From contig CM056744.1 in NCBI GenBank assembly GCA_029851415.1, forward strand, positions 120,312,838 to 120,376,837: DNA of 64,000 bases, in the 5' to 3' direction. Every line of letters starts with the position of its first letter. The first letter of the stretch is position 1. The notes beneath the pieces are model-generated. The model did not search any database. It was not told where the DNA came from and was given only the letters and a program-made list of their open reading frames with translations. The translations under genes were made by a program, and so were the position numbers. This document shows, in pieces, positions 1 to 9,520 of the stretch. The DNA comes from Eretmocerus hayati. Lineage: Eukaryota > Arthropoda > Insecta > Hymenoptera > Aphelinidae.

Positions 1-1213
1 ACGATTCGATCTCAACTCAATTTTTAGCTTTTTGTAAAAAACTCTGACTCGCATCCTTTTACTTCTCGATGGATGCAGAACTCTGTAATTGATTGAATAT
101 GTTCAGCACATGCATTGTACTCGATTTTAGCAGTACGGCCCCGTTCACAAGTTCTCAATCGGCTGATGTAACGTATTAGCATAACCGTACGCGTTTCAGA
201 TGTACATTTGACCAGTAGTAACCGCCTGCGCCAGTACAGTCGCGCCATTTTTTATCCCGTCAGAATTTGAGTTTACAACTAGATGCATACGCGTGGCACC
301 TGTACGGGTACACGCGGTGTCATCGGAGCAGCCTAGTACGCGCTAACATTGAATAGACAAACTAAAGATTTTATGATCACGACCGTTCGACTTCTGGACG
401 TAACGGAGCACGTTTTGAAACGTTAGAGTTAAGTACAACACGATACACAACGCCTTAGGATAAGAAATGTAACAATTACACAAATTTTCTATTACTTTTG
501 TACGTTAGACTACCTATAAGAGGGCAAGCTGCCCTTGCTCGAGAGCTCAGTTTTAGTAAAGAGTCCACACGTTACGCGCTTCACGCAACCATAAGTTTTT
601 TTCGCGCCGGTGCGGCCGGAGGCTCTGCTCCGGGCCGCGCCGTAAGACACGTGGCAGTACAGAAGCCCGCCAAATCGCCGTTCGCTCCGCTGCTCAGGAG
701 CAACGAGCCGTTCGTATAGATATATTGTGTGCGTGAGTGATAGGCAATGCTGAGACTCGCCGCCCGCGACTCACGTTCGCCAGCCCTAGATACGAGTGCA
801 TCGCGATTTATTGTTCGCGGCGGAACCAGGGTCAATATATGACCAAGCTTTATACAGCATAATCAAACTCTGTGTCGCCAACATTCCTCATTTTCCCCCT
901 CCCACCAATATACTCCCCCGCAGTACGACCATGCGTCGTCTTGACCCCAGAATATTGAATTATCTCATGCATTTTAAAAAAAAAAAAAGGAAAACATGCA
1001 AATTTCAGAATATATCTTCAGCTCTTACGATTAATGCCTTAACAGCATTTCTTGCAAATTTCATTCAGCAGACCAAAGCCCACTTCAAGCATTTACAACA
1101 CGAAATAATATCACGATTCACGCACGCAGTCCAACTTCAAAAGTTTCGCTTGCTGAAATAAATACTTCATCGTTCATTCAAATTATACGTCACTCAAACT
1201 GCCGCGCCTGTCA
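1..1213 (+). repeat. Left long direct repeat (LTR-like), start not visible
   Basis: Matches 3766-4978 throughout with four substitutions noticed and no net length difference. It ends with CA just before the primer-binding-like site. It contains a 13-A run (976-988), AATAAA at 1157-1162 and a GC-rich block around 600-680. Short frames inside it occur identically in both copies and are not convincing genes. Confidence 0.8.
1157..1162 (+). promoter_or_regulatory. Polyadenylation signal in left repeat
   Basis: AATAAA lies 51 bases before the CA end of the repeat, a usual place for the R-region poly(A) signal of an LTR. It recurs at 4922-4927. Confidence 0.45.
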
Positions 1214-1215
1214 AT

Positions 1216-1233
1216 TGACGCCCAACGCAGTGG
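1216..1233 (+). other. Candidate primer-binding site, tRNA-Lys-like
   Basis: The 18 bases starting TGACGCCCAACG lie two bases after the CA end of the left repeat. Lysine-tRNA primed elements use TGGCGCCCAACG at this point, so the first 12 positions differ at one base, while the 3' part is more divergent. Position and similarity favour a degenerate primer-binding site, but the match is partial. Confidence 0.45.
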
Positions 1234-1298
1234 CACGAAAAAACCCACAAAACTCCTGTGATCCTAGAATCCTGTGCTCCCCAAATCGATCCTGAAAA

Positions 1299-3614
1299 GT
1301 GCATTTTCGAGCGGTGCACATGAAGAAAGAATGCTCGATGGCGCCCTACCGACCGGAAAGCTCTGCACGAGAGGCGATCGCCACTCAACCAGCCTGGAAG
1401 TATCTTCACCTCCCGATCATCTCATCACTGGCCATCCGAGCCTTCCAGAGGACGATGGCCAGCCTGCCAAACCCTATACGTTCACATCAAGATGACTTCG
1501 TTCACCTTGGCAGCTCTCACGGGGCCGTCACGACTTGGATTTCGTACGAAAACGCGCTTGGCGAATCATCACGTTCAACCGAGCTCGCGAGTATGCCGAC
1601 ACCAAGCCTACAGACAGAAGTCACTGAGATCACGCACAAATTGCCCATCGACTTGCGAAAATGCGAAAAGGTGCCCACTCCGGTCAAGCTAGACGAAGGT
1701 GGACCCTGGAGTAACAACGGACCAAGAAAACGATGCGGTCTCACCCCTGCAAGCCCTCACGGGACCGTCAAACGCAAGAAACTCGAACTTGCAAGCTCGA
1801 CTTGCGAAAACGCGCCAACGCCAGTGAATTCTGAAAGCTCGCACCGGCCCGTGAGTAGCTTCTCCGACAGCTTCGAGCACGAGGTACGTACGAATCGCGT
1901 GACTGGGATGTGTGCGCTGCCGAAGCGTACGATCGACCAGGGTATAAAAGGGCCAGAAAATCACGCTGCTGGATCAGTTGTGACGAACCGCCGCCCCGCT
2001 ATACATCGACCCGTCAAGATGCCCATCAACGATTCATCGCCAAAACGTATCACTCGCCGTCCAGGACGCTGGCTACCTGGTGCACCCGGTGGATGGTGGC
2101 CGGAAGATACCGCAGCTGCGGCTTCCAGCGACGAGGAGTGGATTCTCCAGCCGCCACCACAGAAGAAGAGGCGAGTAACGCTCGACGAGGCCTCAACCGA
2201 GATGTGTGCTGTCTCTAGCACCTCAAACATCTCGGGCCTCGACAAACCCTGGCCGCAGCCGCTTTCAAGGCCTCACAGCCCCCAGACGCTGCCGAGAAAG
2301 TCGCCCAAGCTGCCCCATGGCCACGAATCGCTCATCAACGACTACTCATCAGACAGTAGCTCATCAACATGGTCAACAAAGGCCATGGCATCATCGGACG
2401 ACGATCAAACGACCCCGCAGGGAGTTTTGCCAACGTCGTCATCCGCTTACTCTTCGGATGAGGAGTATCCAAGTCACCCGAGTTGCAGCATGCAACGTCA
2501 GCAGGAGAAGGAAGAAGCAGAAGCAGCCACGCCAGGCCCTTCGCGCGCATCGGTCCCTTCTCCCCCACCAGCGCCGCTCCGACACCTGCGAAGGACGAGA
2601 GCGGAGCGCGCTGCACGCAACGCATCGTGGCAGCATCCAGTTAACCGCCCTCCGCCGCAGTGTGAAGTTGGGAATCTCGATACTTCCTCTGACGACGACG
2701 ACCTGCAAGTTCCGGGTGTGCTCCGAAGTGCAAACAACGCAAGCATCAACATGCCCATCAATCTTGCACTATACGACCATCTGTCCGGTGCGTTCCGTCT
2801 AGACCAAAGCCCGGCAAATGCAAAACCCTTCCTCAAGTACGCCAAAAAACTCGCATTCAGGAAGAAGGAGGCGATCAGAGTAAAGAACTACCGCGACGAC
2901 AAGAAGAGGCGTACACAGGAAGCGGCTCGTCAACAGGAGCAGCAGAGCCGACGGCTCGTCAGTAAACTCGAAGAGGTGATCGACTCCATGGGGATGGAAA
3001 CCGTGCCTGCCCTGGAACCCGGTGCAGCAGCCCCCATCGACTCATCTCGTGCTCCAGCCGATGTGAGCGTCGTCGCTGGTTCCTCTACCGAATCCGCTCA
3101 TACAGCACTGCAGCTCATCGAACACCAAGCACGGCCTCGCCGGCTCAGCAGCGACTTCAGCTTCCTGAACCTCGCGCTCTCGCCGCTCCGAGGTAGCGAC
3201 GTCGGAGTCATGGACATCAGCTTCGACGACATCTTGCTGGCTCTGCCGGCGATGCCCAGTGAACATATGGTGCAACCATCTGTGCTCCAAAGTGAAGTGG
3301 CCTTGCCAGAGGCGTCAATGGGCTACGACCTGCCATCACTGAACACCCCGGTGCCGGCTACGCCAGCATCTCCGTCCGCAGACGAAGTTTCGGACCTGGT
3401 GAGCTCACCCTCAGCTACCAGGAGCTATCATTCCGTGTCATCGCCTCTGCAGCCCTGTGCCGAGGACGCGACCGGCCAGTACGTTCTTGAGGCACTACAC
3501 CAGCCGGCGGATGGTGCTCCGATGCGCTTCCGCATCCGCCGAGCATCCCAAGTACAGCAGCCTTCAATCGACAACGACGGAGAAGACGACGCTACATCCA
3601 TGCAAATGCTCTGA
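1299..3614 (+). CDS. Intact 771-aa disordered nuclear-type protein with degenerate bZIP-like segment
   Basis: The ORF is uninterrupted and GC-rich, with a G/C-rich third codon position, unlike the AT-rich surroundings. I do not recognise the family. Visible features in order: degenerate repeats at residues 70-190 (recurring Ser-His-Gly and Cys-Glu-x-x-Pro-Thr-Pro-Val motifs); a KRKK cluster at 158-161; SSDEE at 276-280; KKRRV at 289-293, a likely nuclear localisation signal; more Ser/Asp/Glu clusters, including SSDDDD at 463-468; a basic region at 519-541 (KNYRDDKKRRTQE); then a Gln/Arg/Glu-rich probable coiled coil to about 562. A C-terminal acidic-hydrophobic motif, SFDDILLALP (641-650), resembles a transactivation segment. 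The basic part recalls ATF4/CREB bZIPs but lacks the invariant Asn and a regular leucine zipper. There is no gag zinc knuckle and no polymerase motif. In-frame Met codons at residues 8, 14 and 53 are alternative starts; I chose the first Met after the primer-like site. Inferred role: DNA- or chromatin-associated regulator of the element. Confidence 0.85.
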   Translation: MHFRAVHMKKECSMAPYRPESSAREAIATQPAWKYLHLPIISSLAIRAFQRTMASLPNPIRSHQDDFVHLGSSHGAVTTWISYENALGESSRSTELASMPTPSLQTEVTEITHKLPIDLRKCEKVPTPVKLDEGGPWSNNGPRKRCGLTPASPHGTVKRKKLELASSTCENAPTPVNSESSHRPVSSFSDSFEHEVRTNRVTGMCALPKRTIDQGIKGPENHAAGSVVTNRRPAIHRPVKMPINDSSPKRITRRPGRWLPGAPGGWWPEDTAAAASSDEEWILQPPPQKKRRVTLDEASTEMCAVSSTSNISGLDKPWPQPLSRPHSPQTLPRKSPKLPHGHESLINDYSSDSSSSTWSTKAMASSDDDQTTPQGVLPTSSSAYSSDEEYPSHPSCSMQRQQEKEEAEAATPGPSRASVPSPPPAPLRHLRRTRAERAARNASWQHPVNRPPPQCEVGNLDTSSDDDDLQVPGVLRSANNASINMPINLALYDHLSGAFRLDQSPANAKPFLKYAKKLAFRKKEAIRVKNYRDDKKRRTQEAARQQEQQSRRLVSKLEEVIDSMGMETVPALEPGAAAPIDSSRAPADVSVVAGSSTESAHTALQLIEHQARPRRLSSDFSFLNLALSPLRGSDVGVMDISFDDILLALPAMPSEHMVQPSVLQSEVALPEASMGYDLPSLNTPVPATPASPSADEVSDLVSSPSATRSYHSVSSPLQPCAEDATGQYVLEALHQPADGAPMRFRIRRASQVQQPSIDNDGEDDATSMQML

Positions 3615-3765
3615 TGAGTAACAAACGTTTGTAACTAGCATATATAAGAGAATTTTCGTTTTACCCTGGTTACCGTCGCTCGTGAATGGATGGATGAATT
3701 TTATTAGTTTTTCACAAAAACCTCGGGGCCGATTGTCGCGATCTCATCTTTTTAACTATTATCTA
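3615..3765 (+). promoter_or_regulatory. Palindrome and TATA-like motif between ORF and right repeat
   Basis: Immediately after the stop codon is a perfect 12-bp palindrome, ACAAACGTTTGT (3621-3632), then TATATAAGAG (about 3641-3650). If the right LTR begins here rather than at 3766, these would be U3 promoter elements. The window start prevents testing this. I see no clear polypurine tract. Confidence 0.3.
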
Positions 3766-4978
3766 ACGATTCGATCTCAACTCAATTTTTAGCTTTTTGT
3801 AAAAAACTCTGACTCGCATCCTTTTACTTCTCGATGGATGCAGAACTCTGTAATTGATTGAATATGTTCAGCACATGCATTGTACTCGATTTTAGCAGTA
3901 CGGCCCCGTTCACAAGTTCTCAATCGGCTGATGTAACGTATTAGCATAACCGTACGCGTTTCAAATGTACATTTGACCAGTAGTAACCGCCTGCGCCAGT
4001 ACAGTCGCGCCATTTTTTATCCCGTCAGAATTTGAGTTTACAACTAGATGCATACGCGTGGCACCTGTACGGGTACACGCGGTGTCATCGGAGCAGCCTA
4101 GTACGCGCTAACATTGAATAGACAAACTAAAGATTTTATGATCACGACCGTTCGACTTCTGGACGTAACGGAGCACGTTTTGAAACGTTAGAGTTAAGTA
4201 CAACACGATACACAACGCCTTAGGATAAGAAATGTAACAATTACACAAATTTTCTATTACTTTTGTACGTTAGACTACCTATAAGAGGGCAAGCTGCCCT
4301 TGCTCGAGAGCTCAGTTTTAGTAAAGAGTCCACACGTTACGCGCTTCACGCAACCATAAGTTTTTTTCGCGCCGGTGCGGCCGGAGGCTCTGCTCCGGGC
4401 CGCGCCGTAAGACACGTGGCAGTACAGAAGCCCGCCAAATCGCCGTTCGCTCCGCTGCTCAGGAGCAACGAGCCGTTCGTATAGATATATTGTGTGCGTG
4501 AGTGATAGGCAATGCTGAGACTCGCCGCCCGCGACTCACGTTCGCCAGCCCTAGATACGAGTGCATCGCGATTTATTGTTCGCGGCGGAACCAGGGTCAA
4601 TATATGACCAAGCTTTATACAGCATAATCAAACTCTGTGTCGCCAACATTCCTCATTTTCCCCCTCCCACCAATATACTCCCCCGCAGTACGACCATGCG
4701 TCGTCTTGACCCCAGAATATTGAATTATCTCATGCATTTTAAAAAAAAAAAAAGAAAAACATGCAAATTTCAGAATATATCTTCAGCTCTTACGATTTAT
4801 GCCTTAACAGCATTTCTTGCAAATTTCATTCAGCAGACCAAAGCCTACTTCAAGCATTTACAACACGAAATAATATCACGATTCACGCACGCAGTCCAAC
4901 TTCAAAAGTTTCGCTTGCTGAAATAAATACTTCATCGTTCATTCAAATTATACGTCACTCAAACTGCCGCGCCTGTCA
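3766..4978 (+). repeat. Right long direct repeat (LTR-like)
   Basis: Near-identical partner of 1-1213. The two copies diverge just after the shared GCCTGTCAA, where unique AT-rich DNA begins. The five bases after CA (AACTC) would be the target duplication; its partner lies outside the window. The repeat may begin before 3766. Confidence 0.8.
4922..4927 (+). promoter_or_regulatory. Polyadenylation signal in right repeat
   Basis: AATAAA in the right repeat, well placed to end a transcript of the 771-codon ORF. Confidence 0.5.
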
Positions 4979-5600
4979 AACTCAAATATTTTACAAACTT
5001 CTATGAAGCTATCACTCGACCTCAAATTTTACATATCACAATTTTGAATCTTATTCTTTGGAATAGGATTTTTGGGAATCGAAAATCACCTCACCAGTCG
5101 ACTTTAAGGCATGACTGCAAGATCCCTTCATCCAAAAATTTGAAGGATTCCCTGCTCATTGTTAGCGATAATTCACGAGGCATATTCATGAAATCAGATA
5201 GTTGGGTTACAACAATTGAGTCACAGGATCGCATCGACTCGGTGGCGAGTTTCATTGTCAAACCAAAACTCTAAGAATCTAGTTTCATCTTTCATTGAGT
5301 TGTTATGATAAGGTAAGCCAAAAATGGAAATTTTTGGAGATTGTTACGTCTGGGGTCACAGTTTCTACCATCTCGGACGTAGATGGAGAAGAATTTCCTT
5401 CGGGATTTTCGGGACGAGATTTTGGTTCTAGCAAGTGCCCTCGAGTATTTCAGAATATTGAGTAAAAATTTTATTCTCACGTCATTTCTGCCAGCAAAGT
5501 TGCAGCGTGCAGAACTCACCCGATAGCACTAAAAATTGATCAAACAATATTCTTTCTAGGTATCTTTGACCGCAGAAATTAAAAACCAGGTCCGCTTCAG
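4979..5600. other. Anonymous AT-rich DNA
   Basis: No gene, repeat or RNA is recognised here; the short open frames lack domain signals. Confidence 0.5.
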
Positions 5601-6128
5601 CCTCAAAAGCTGAGGGTCTTTGTGAATTGCGAGATACCAATCAGGCTGGAGAAGCGACAATTTTTCAAGAAACACCACATTCCAATCAAATTGATAACTT
5701 CTGATGAATTTCCTTCCAATCTACCAAGAATCGTTACACATTATGTTTTCTCGCATACTTTGACCTGTTGAGGACGATCCCGGCGGTTGTAGAATGCTAA
5801 GGTGCATCAAAAATTAGTTCTGAGCACATGATGATGAGTGTATCAAAACGCGTTAGTAGGCAGCTCCATCCATAAGATAGGAAGGCCTACCAGCTCTATC
5901 AATCCATGAAACCGACCGGCATCATCTTATCCTAGCTCTTTAAAACCACCGGGATCGTTTTGTACAAGACAAAATACGTAAGAAAACATAATATGTGACG
6001 ATTGTTGGTCAGTTGAAATGAACTTCATGGAAAGTTATCAATTTGATAGAAATTTGGTGTTTTTCGAAAAATTATCGCTTCCCTACTCTGATTGGTGTCT
6101 TGCAATTCACAAAGAACAGCTTTGGAGA
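5601..6128. mobile_element. Foldback element with about 200-bp arms
   Basis: The segment 5601-5800 reappears as its reverse complement at about 5932-6128 with scattered substitutions. For example, TTTGTGAATTGC near 5619 pairs with GCAATTCACAAA near 6102, and GATCCCGG with CCGGGATC near the inner ends. The loop is about 130 bp. No ORF of note and no clean target duplication was found. It is probably a non-autonomous inverted-repeat transposon. Confidence 0.75.
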
Positions 6129-8283
6129 TTATTGTAACAATAGCATTCTTACTCCCCTTCCTTCAAAACTCGGAAGACTCTTGTCGAAACCTAGAATCTC
6201 TTTTTCACAATGCTAAGGAATTTTCTTCATCGGTCACATTAGAATTGCATTGTATATCTGCAATCAATCAAAAACTTACGGTTCTAGATCTCGATTGACA
6301 GGTGTTAAACTATATACGAACGTCATTGGTCAGAGTTATGAACACTCATAGATGTGTTCCGAAGTTACCCCGGTTTGCAGGAAAAAACACATTCTTGTCG
6401 ATTTTCACGCTACTTTGAGAGCGAGTGAAGCTACACCCATAAAACGATGGATTCCTCGAAATATTTGTACAGACAACTGAAATTTACCTCAGCTACTTTG
6501 GAGTCGTCCTGCAAGAGGAACCACACTCATCTTCTCGAGAGACTGTATGCCTTGCCGATTGCGCATAATAGTGACTTTTTCATGGGGTTTCCCAAAGTTA
6601 CCCCCTTATCCCAAGGTTACCCCAGTTGGCGGTATGTATGAAATGAGTTCAATACAAACACATATTTGTTTGAAAAAGTCGGTATGAGAAGTACTGAGTT
6701 AATACTGCCAGCGGAACCAATCAACGAATATCAACGCCATCTTTGGAATATTGGATGTATTATTAGAGCGATGCTCTTAAGCTTTGAGGGGTAGTGCGAT
6801 ATTCATCGCACTTGGGATACTTTCTTCATTCCCATTTTCATTCTCAGCCAGACATAAAGAGAAATGTTTTGGAACGAGGCTGAATCTTGCAAGTCTATTG
6901 ATCAAAAAGTCTACAATAGATGAATGGACGATTGTGAAGATAGACATTTTAGCACATGACGATATTGAAATCAGAAAGTATACCGACATTTTCCAATACT
7001 CATCAAACTCTGTATTTTAAGGGTTTGCATTGTCAGTTTCGAACCTATCATCAAATTCGTCCGCTTTTATTGGGCAAAGTGTTTCTCTCAAGTTTCTAGA
7101 TAATTATTACAAACCTTACCCAAATTTGCATATCAATATTCTATTCCAGTATGTAATTTACCCGCGCGCATTAGTCACTAGATCCATTCCTACAAAGTCT
7201 AGTATGAATTTTCTATGAGTGTGAGTAGACTAAAGACAGCAGTCATTATTCGGTCAAAATGAGGGTGAGCCACGTGAACCTCGACGTCACAGTAAAATAT
7301 GAAGATTACTCGGGTAAAAATGGGTTCGGCTGCTCGTCATGTTATCTCGAGGAGAAGCTTATCTTATCTGGAGAGTAATATCCGAGAACTATAAAACAGA
7401 GCCACGCCCCCGTGAGTCGGCTGGTTAGAGTCTGAAAAATAAAATTGACGCTATCGTCGAACTGTGGATATGATTGATTTTGTGGATCAGTCATGTGAAG
7501 ACAGTCTCGCCAATTGCAAATTCTGCTCCTAATCAGCTCAAATTGCTCTCTGTGAACTCGAAAAACGTGCGAAAATATCATGTTCGGACTATTTTTCATG
7601 ATCGTTTCCATAATGAACTTCTTCATGATTATATTCAGTTTGTTCAACAATGAATCTTTCGTTTGTGTGGTATTTTTACTGTATCAGGTGATGTTCATGA
7701 GCAAAGGACCCCGTCCTGATTCATAGGATTTTGGCTTTCGGTCAAACTTTTTTTGAGTGTACTCAAAAAATAGATCTCCAAATACTTAGCAAATGTATCC
7801 ATGGCCGCAAAGTCAATGCCTTCACAGTTTTGAGTTATTTCATGAAGTTAGTACCATTCGTTGCAGAAGAGTATAGTAGGGTTATGTGTCAGTCGCAGAT
7901 TGAGCTGTACGGGTGTGTGTGAGGATGTGCACTTGATTTTCAGCCTAGTTTTGAACTCACGTCCTTTTGCATAGCAAATTAATGAATGAGTTTAACATAA
8001 ATTAGTCCAACAAGATGTGAGGAAAGCTAGATCTATCATTTGATTGAATTGATCGGGAGCCAAAATCCTCTTACTTAGGGCGAGGTTTTTGGAGCAACTT
8101 GAATTTTTATCGGAATGAGGAATTAAACCAGAACCGATTTCTATTTTGGGTTTCAATTACACTGATACTATTAAGTCATAATTTGGGAGTAATCTCACTA
8201 AACTGTCTGAAATGCTCATATGTGAGTACCACAGTCATCTCATTACTCACGCATTGGATTGAAATTCGATTAGAAAAAGAATG
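6129..8283. other. Anonymous AT-rich DNA with two dispersed repeat motifs
   Basis: No gene is recognised. Repeat motifs of the GGGTAACTT type occur at 6359-6380 and 6591-6623. A near-palindrome of T and A runs around GAGTGTACTC lies at about 7748-7770. Short frames here have no recognisable domains. Confidence 0.45.
6359..6380 (-). repeat. Dispersed motif CTGCAAACCRGGGTAACTT
   Basis: The minus strand reads CTGCAAACCGGGGTAACTT, one base different from 52289-52307 on the plus strand. A related pair, AAAGTTACCCC and AAGGTTACCCC, lies at 6594-6623. Probably transposon termini or remnants. Confidence 0.4.
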
Positions 8284-8620
8284 GCTTACAAGGAGAGGTC
8301 ATGGTCTGTGGGTCGTGGATTCGGTTGAAACTCTGGGAATCGTCTCATTTTTGCACCAAAAGATGATATCCGAAACCGCTTGCTTGAATGCTGAAACGTT
8401 TTGGAGTTACAGCCTATGACATTAGCGTTGCCCATATAGGCCCATGTTGAAAGTTGATATATATAGGTATACTAACAATGCTAATGTGATTGACGATAGC
8501 TCTGAAACGTTTTAGCATTCAAGTTAGCGGTTTTGGATATCATCTTTTGGTGCCAAAATGAGACGATTCCCAGAGTTTCAACCGAATCCACGACCCACAG
8601 ACCATGACCTCCCCTTGTTA
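8284..8620. mobile_element. Foldback MITE, copy 1 of a two-copy family
   Basis: Arms of about 130-160 bp are inverted copies: GGTCATGGTCTGTGGGTCGT near 8297 pairs with its complement ending near 8611, at high identity. Outer ends read CAAGGRGAGGTC flanked by TTA on both sides, a possible 3-bp target duplication of the PIF/Harbinger type. The centre (8406-8480) is the same sequence, reversed, as the centre of the element at 35446-35782. Confidence 0.8.
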
Positions 8621-8630
8621 GTCAGGCAGC

Positions 8631-9520
8631 CCAAACTGCACCCTCGCAGTGGGTGCGTCTACATTAACGTATGGGCCACGTTAACGCAGCGCAGTGGACG
8701 CGTGGCGCACGAACTTTCTGCTATTGTCTGCGTGTTTACTTTTGGAGAGTTTGGGTTTTCCAATAAAAATCGGATTATTCCAAGATTACAAGATGAGAGG
8801 AAGCAAAGTTGACTGAATTGGAGGCTAGAGTGATGAACGAGCGGTGAAAAAAAGAGGTAAATTTTAAGAAAGTCGGAGTCACTTGAAACGACAAAAGATT
8901 CTCTCTAGTTGGTTGATTGACCGAATGGAGCATGATTTTGTATCGGCGAGGGTTGCAACACAAACCCTCCCATCCGTCATTATGCTCAGATGATCGAGTT
9001 TCACCATGAAAACCCAATTCTTAAACAACAAATTCGCTCGGAGGATGAGAGTGTCTCACTTTCTGGCATGCATGTCTGGTATTTGAAAATCGGTCTCTTA
9101 TCATGAAATAGATCATTATCAAGCAATAAATGATGGAACGGGTGAGTCATTGGGCCCTTGACTGTTCAAACGTGTTAGAAACAAGGTCAAAATCCGTAGC
9201 CTGAGTCCATCCAATTAAAGAACAATGTGTTTTGATTGCCTTGGATCTTCATGAAATTTACTTTGAAAATATCTGCTCGTTGATGACTCTGGTCTAAGAT
9301 TTTTACATTTTTCGGTGACCGTGTACAGTGATACACTTCCCTGTTACGTTATACTTCTGCAGTTCAATTTCCACCTAAAATACCCAACACCCTAAAAAAT
9401 AAACATGCAGACAACATACCCCTCTGGAGCAGAAAGCTCAAATGCCGCGCGTCCGCTGCGCTACGCATACGCGTCTGATACGATAATGTAGACGCAGCCA
9501 GTAGTATAAGTCAAGTTTGG
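8631..9520. mobile_element. 890-bp non-autonomous TIR element
   Basis: The two ends are imperfect inverted repeats of about 80-125 bp, beginning CCAAACT. Both contain GCGTCTACATTA and GCAGCG-GGACGCG blocks, and TTTCTGCT further in. The interior (about 8760-9390) encodes no transposase. The flanks are not a clear target duplication. It sits directly beside the foldback at 8284-8620. Confidence 0.7.

Larger units (their letters stand above)
1..4978 (+). mobile_element. LTR-flanked non-autonomous element, left end cut by the window
   Basis: Two direct repeats (1-1213 and 3766-4978, constant offset 3765) flank a GC-rich internal segment with a single 2.3-kb ORF. Both copies end in CA and have AATAAA 51 bases before that end. 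The left copy is followed two bases later by a site resembling a tRNA-Lys primer-binding site. This is the layout of an LTR retroelement. No reverse transcriptase, integrase, protease or zinc-knuckle gag is encoded between the repeats, so it could not move by itself. By eye I saw only four differences between the repeats (199/3964, 990/4755, 1033/4798, 1081/4846), which implies recent insertion or gene conversion. The repeat may extend left of base 1, so its true start, the 5' target duplication and the polypurine tract cannot be fixed. The alternative is a segmental duplication or a provirus-like segment with direct repeats. Confidence 0.7.

Noticed and set aside
2206..2802. 198-codon frame overlapping the 771-codon ORF
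   Set aside because: It is a second-frame shadow caused by the GC-rich main ORF; its Arg/Ser-rich product has no independent support.
1..4978. Polydnavirus-type proviral segment
   Set aside because: Such segments also have long direct repeats, but the primer-like site, the poly(A) signal position and the absence of any known polydnavirus gene family favour an LTR element. Not excluded.
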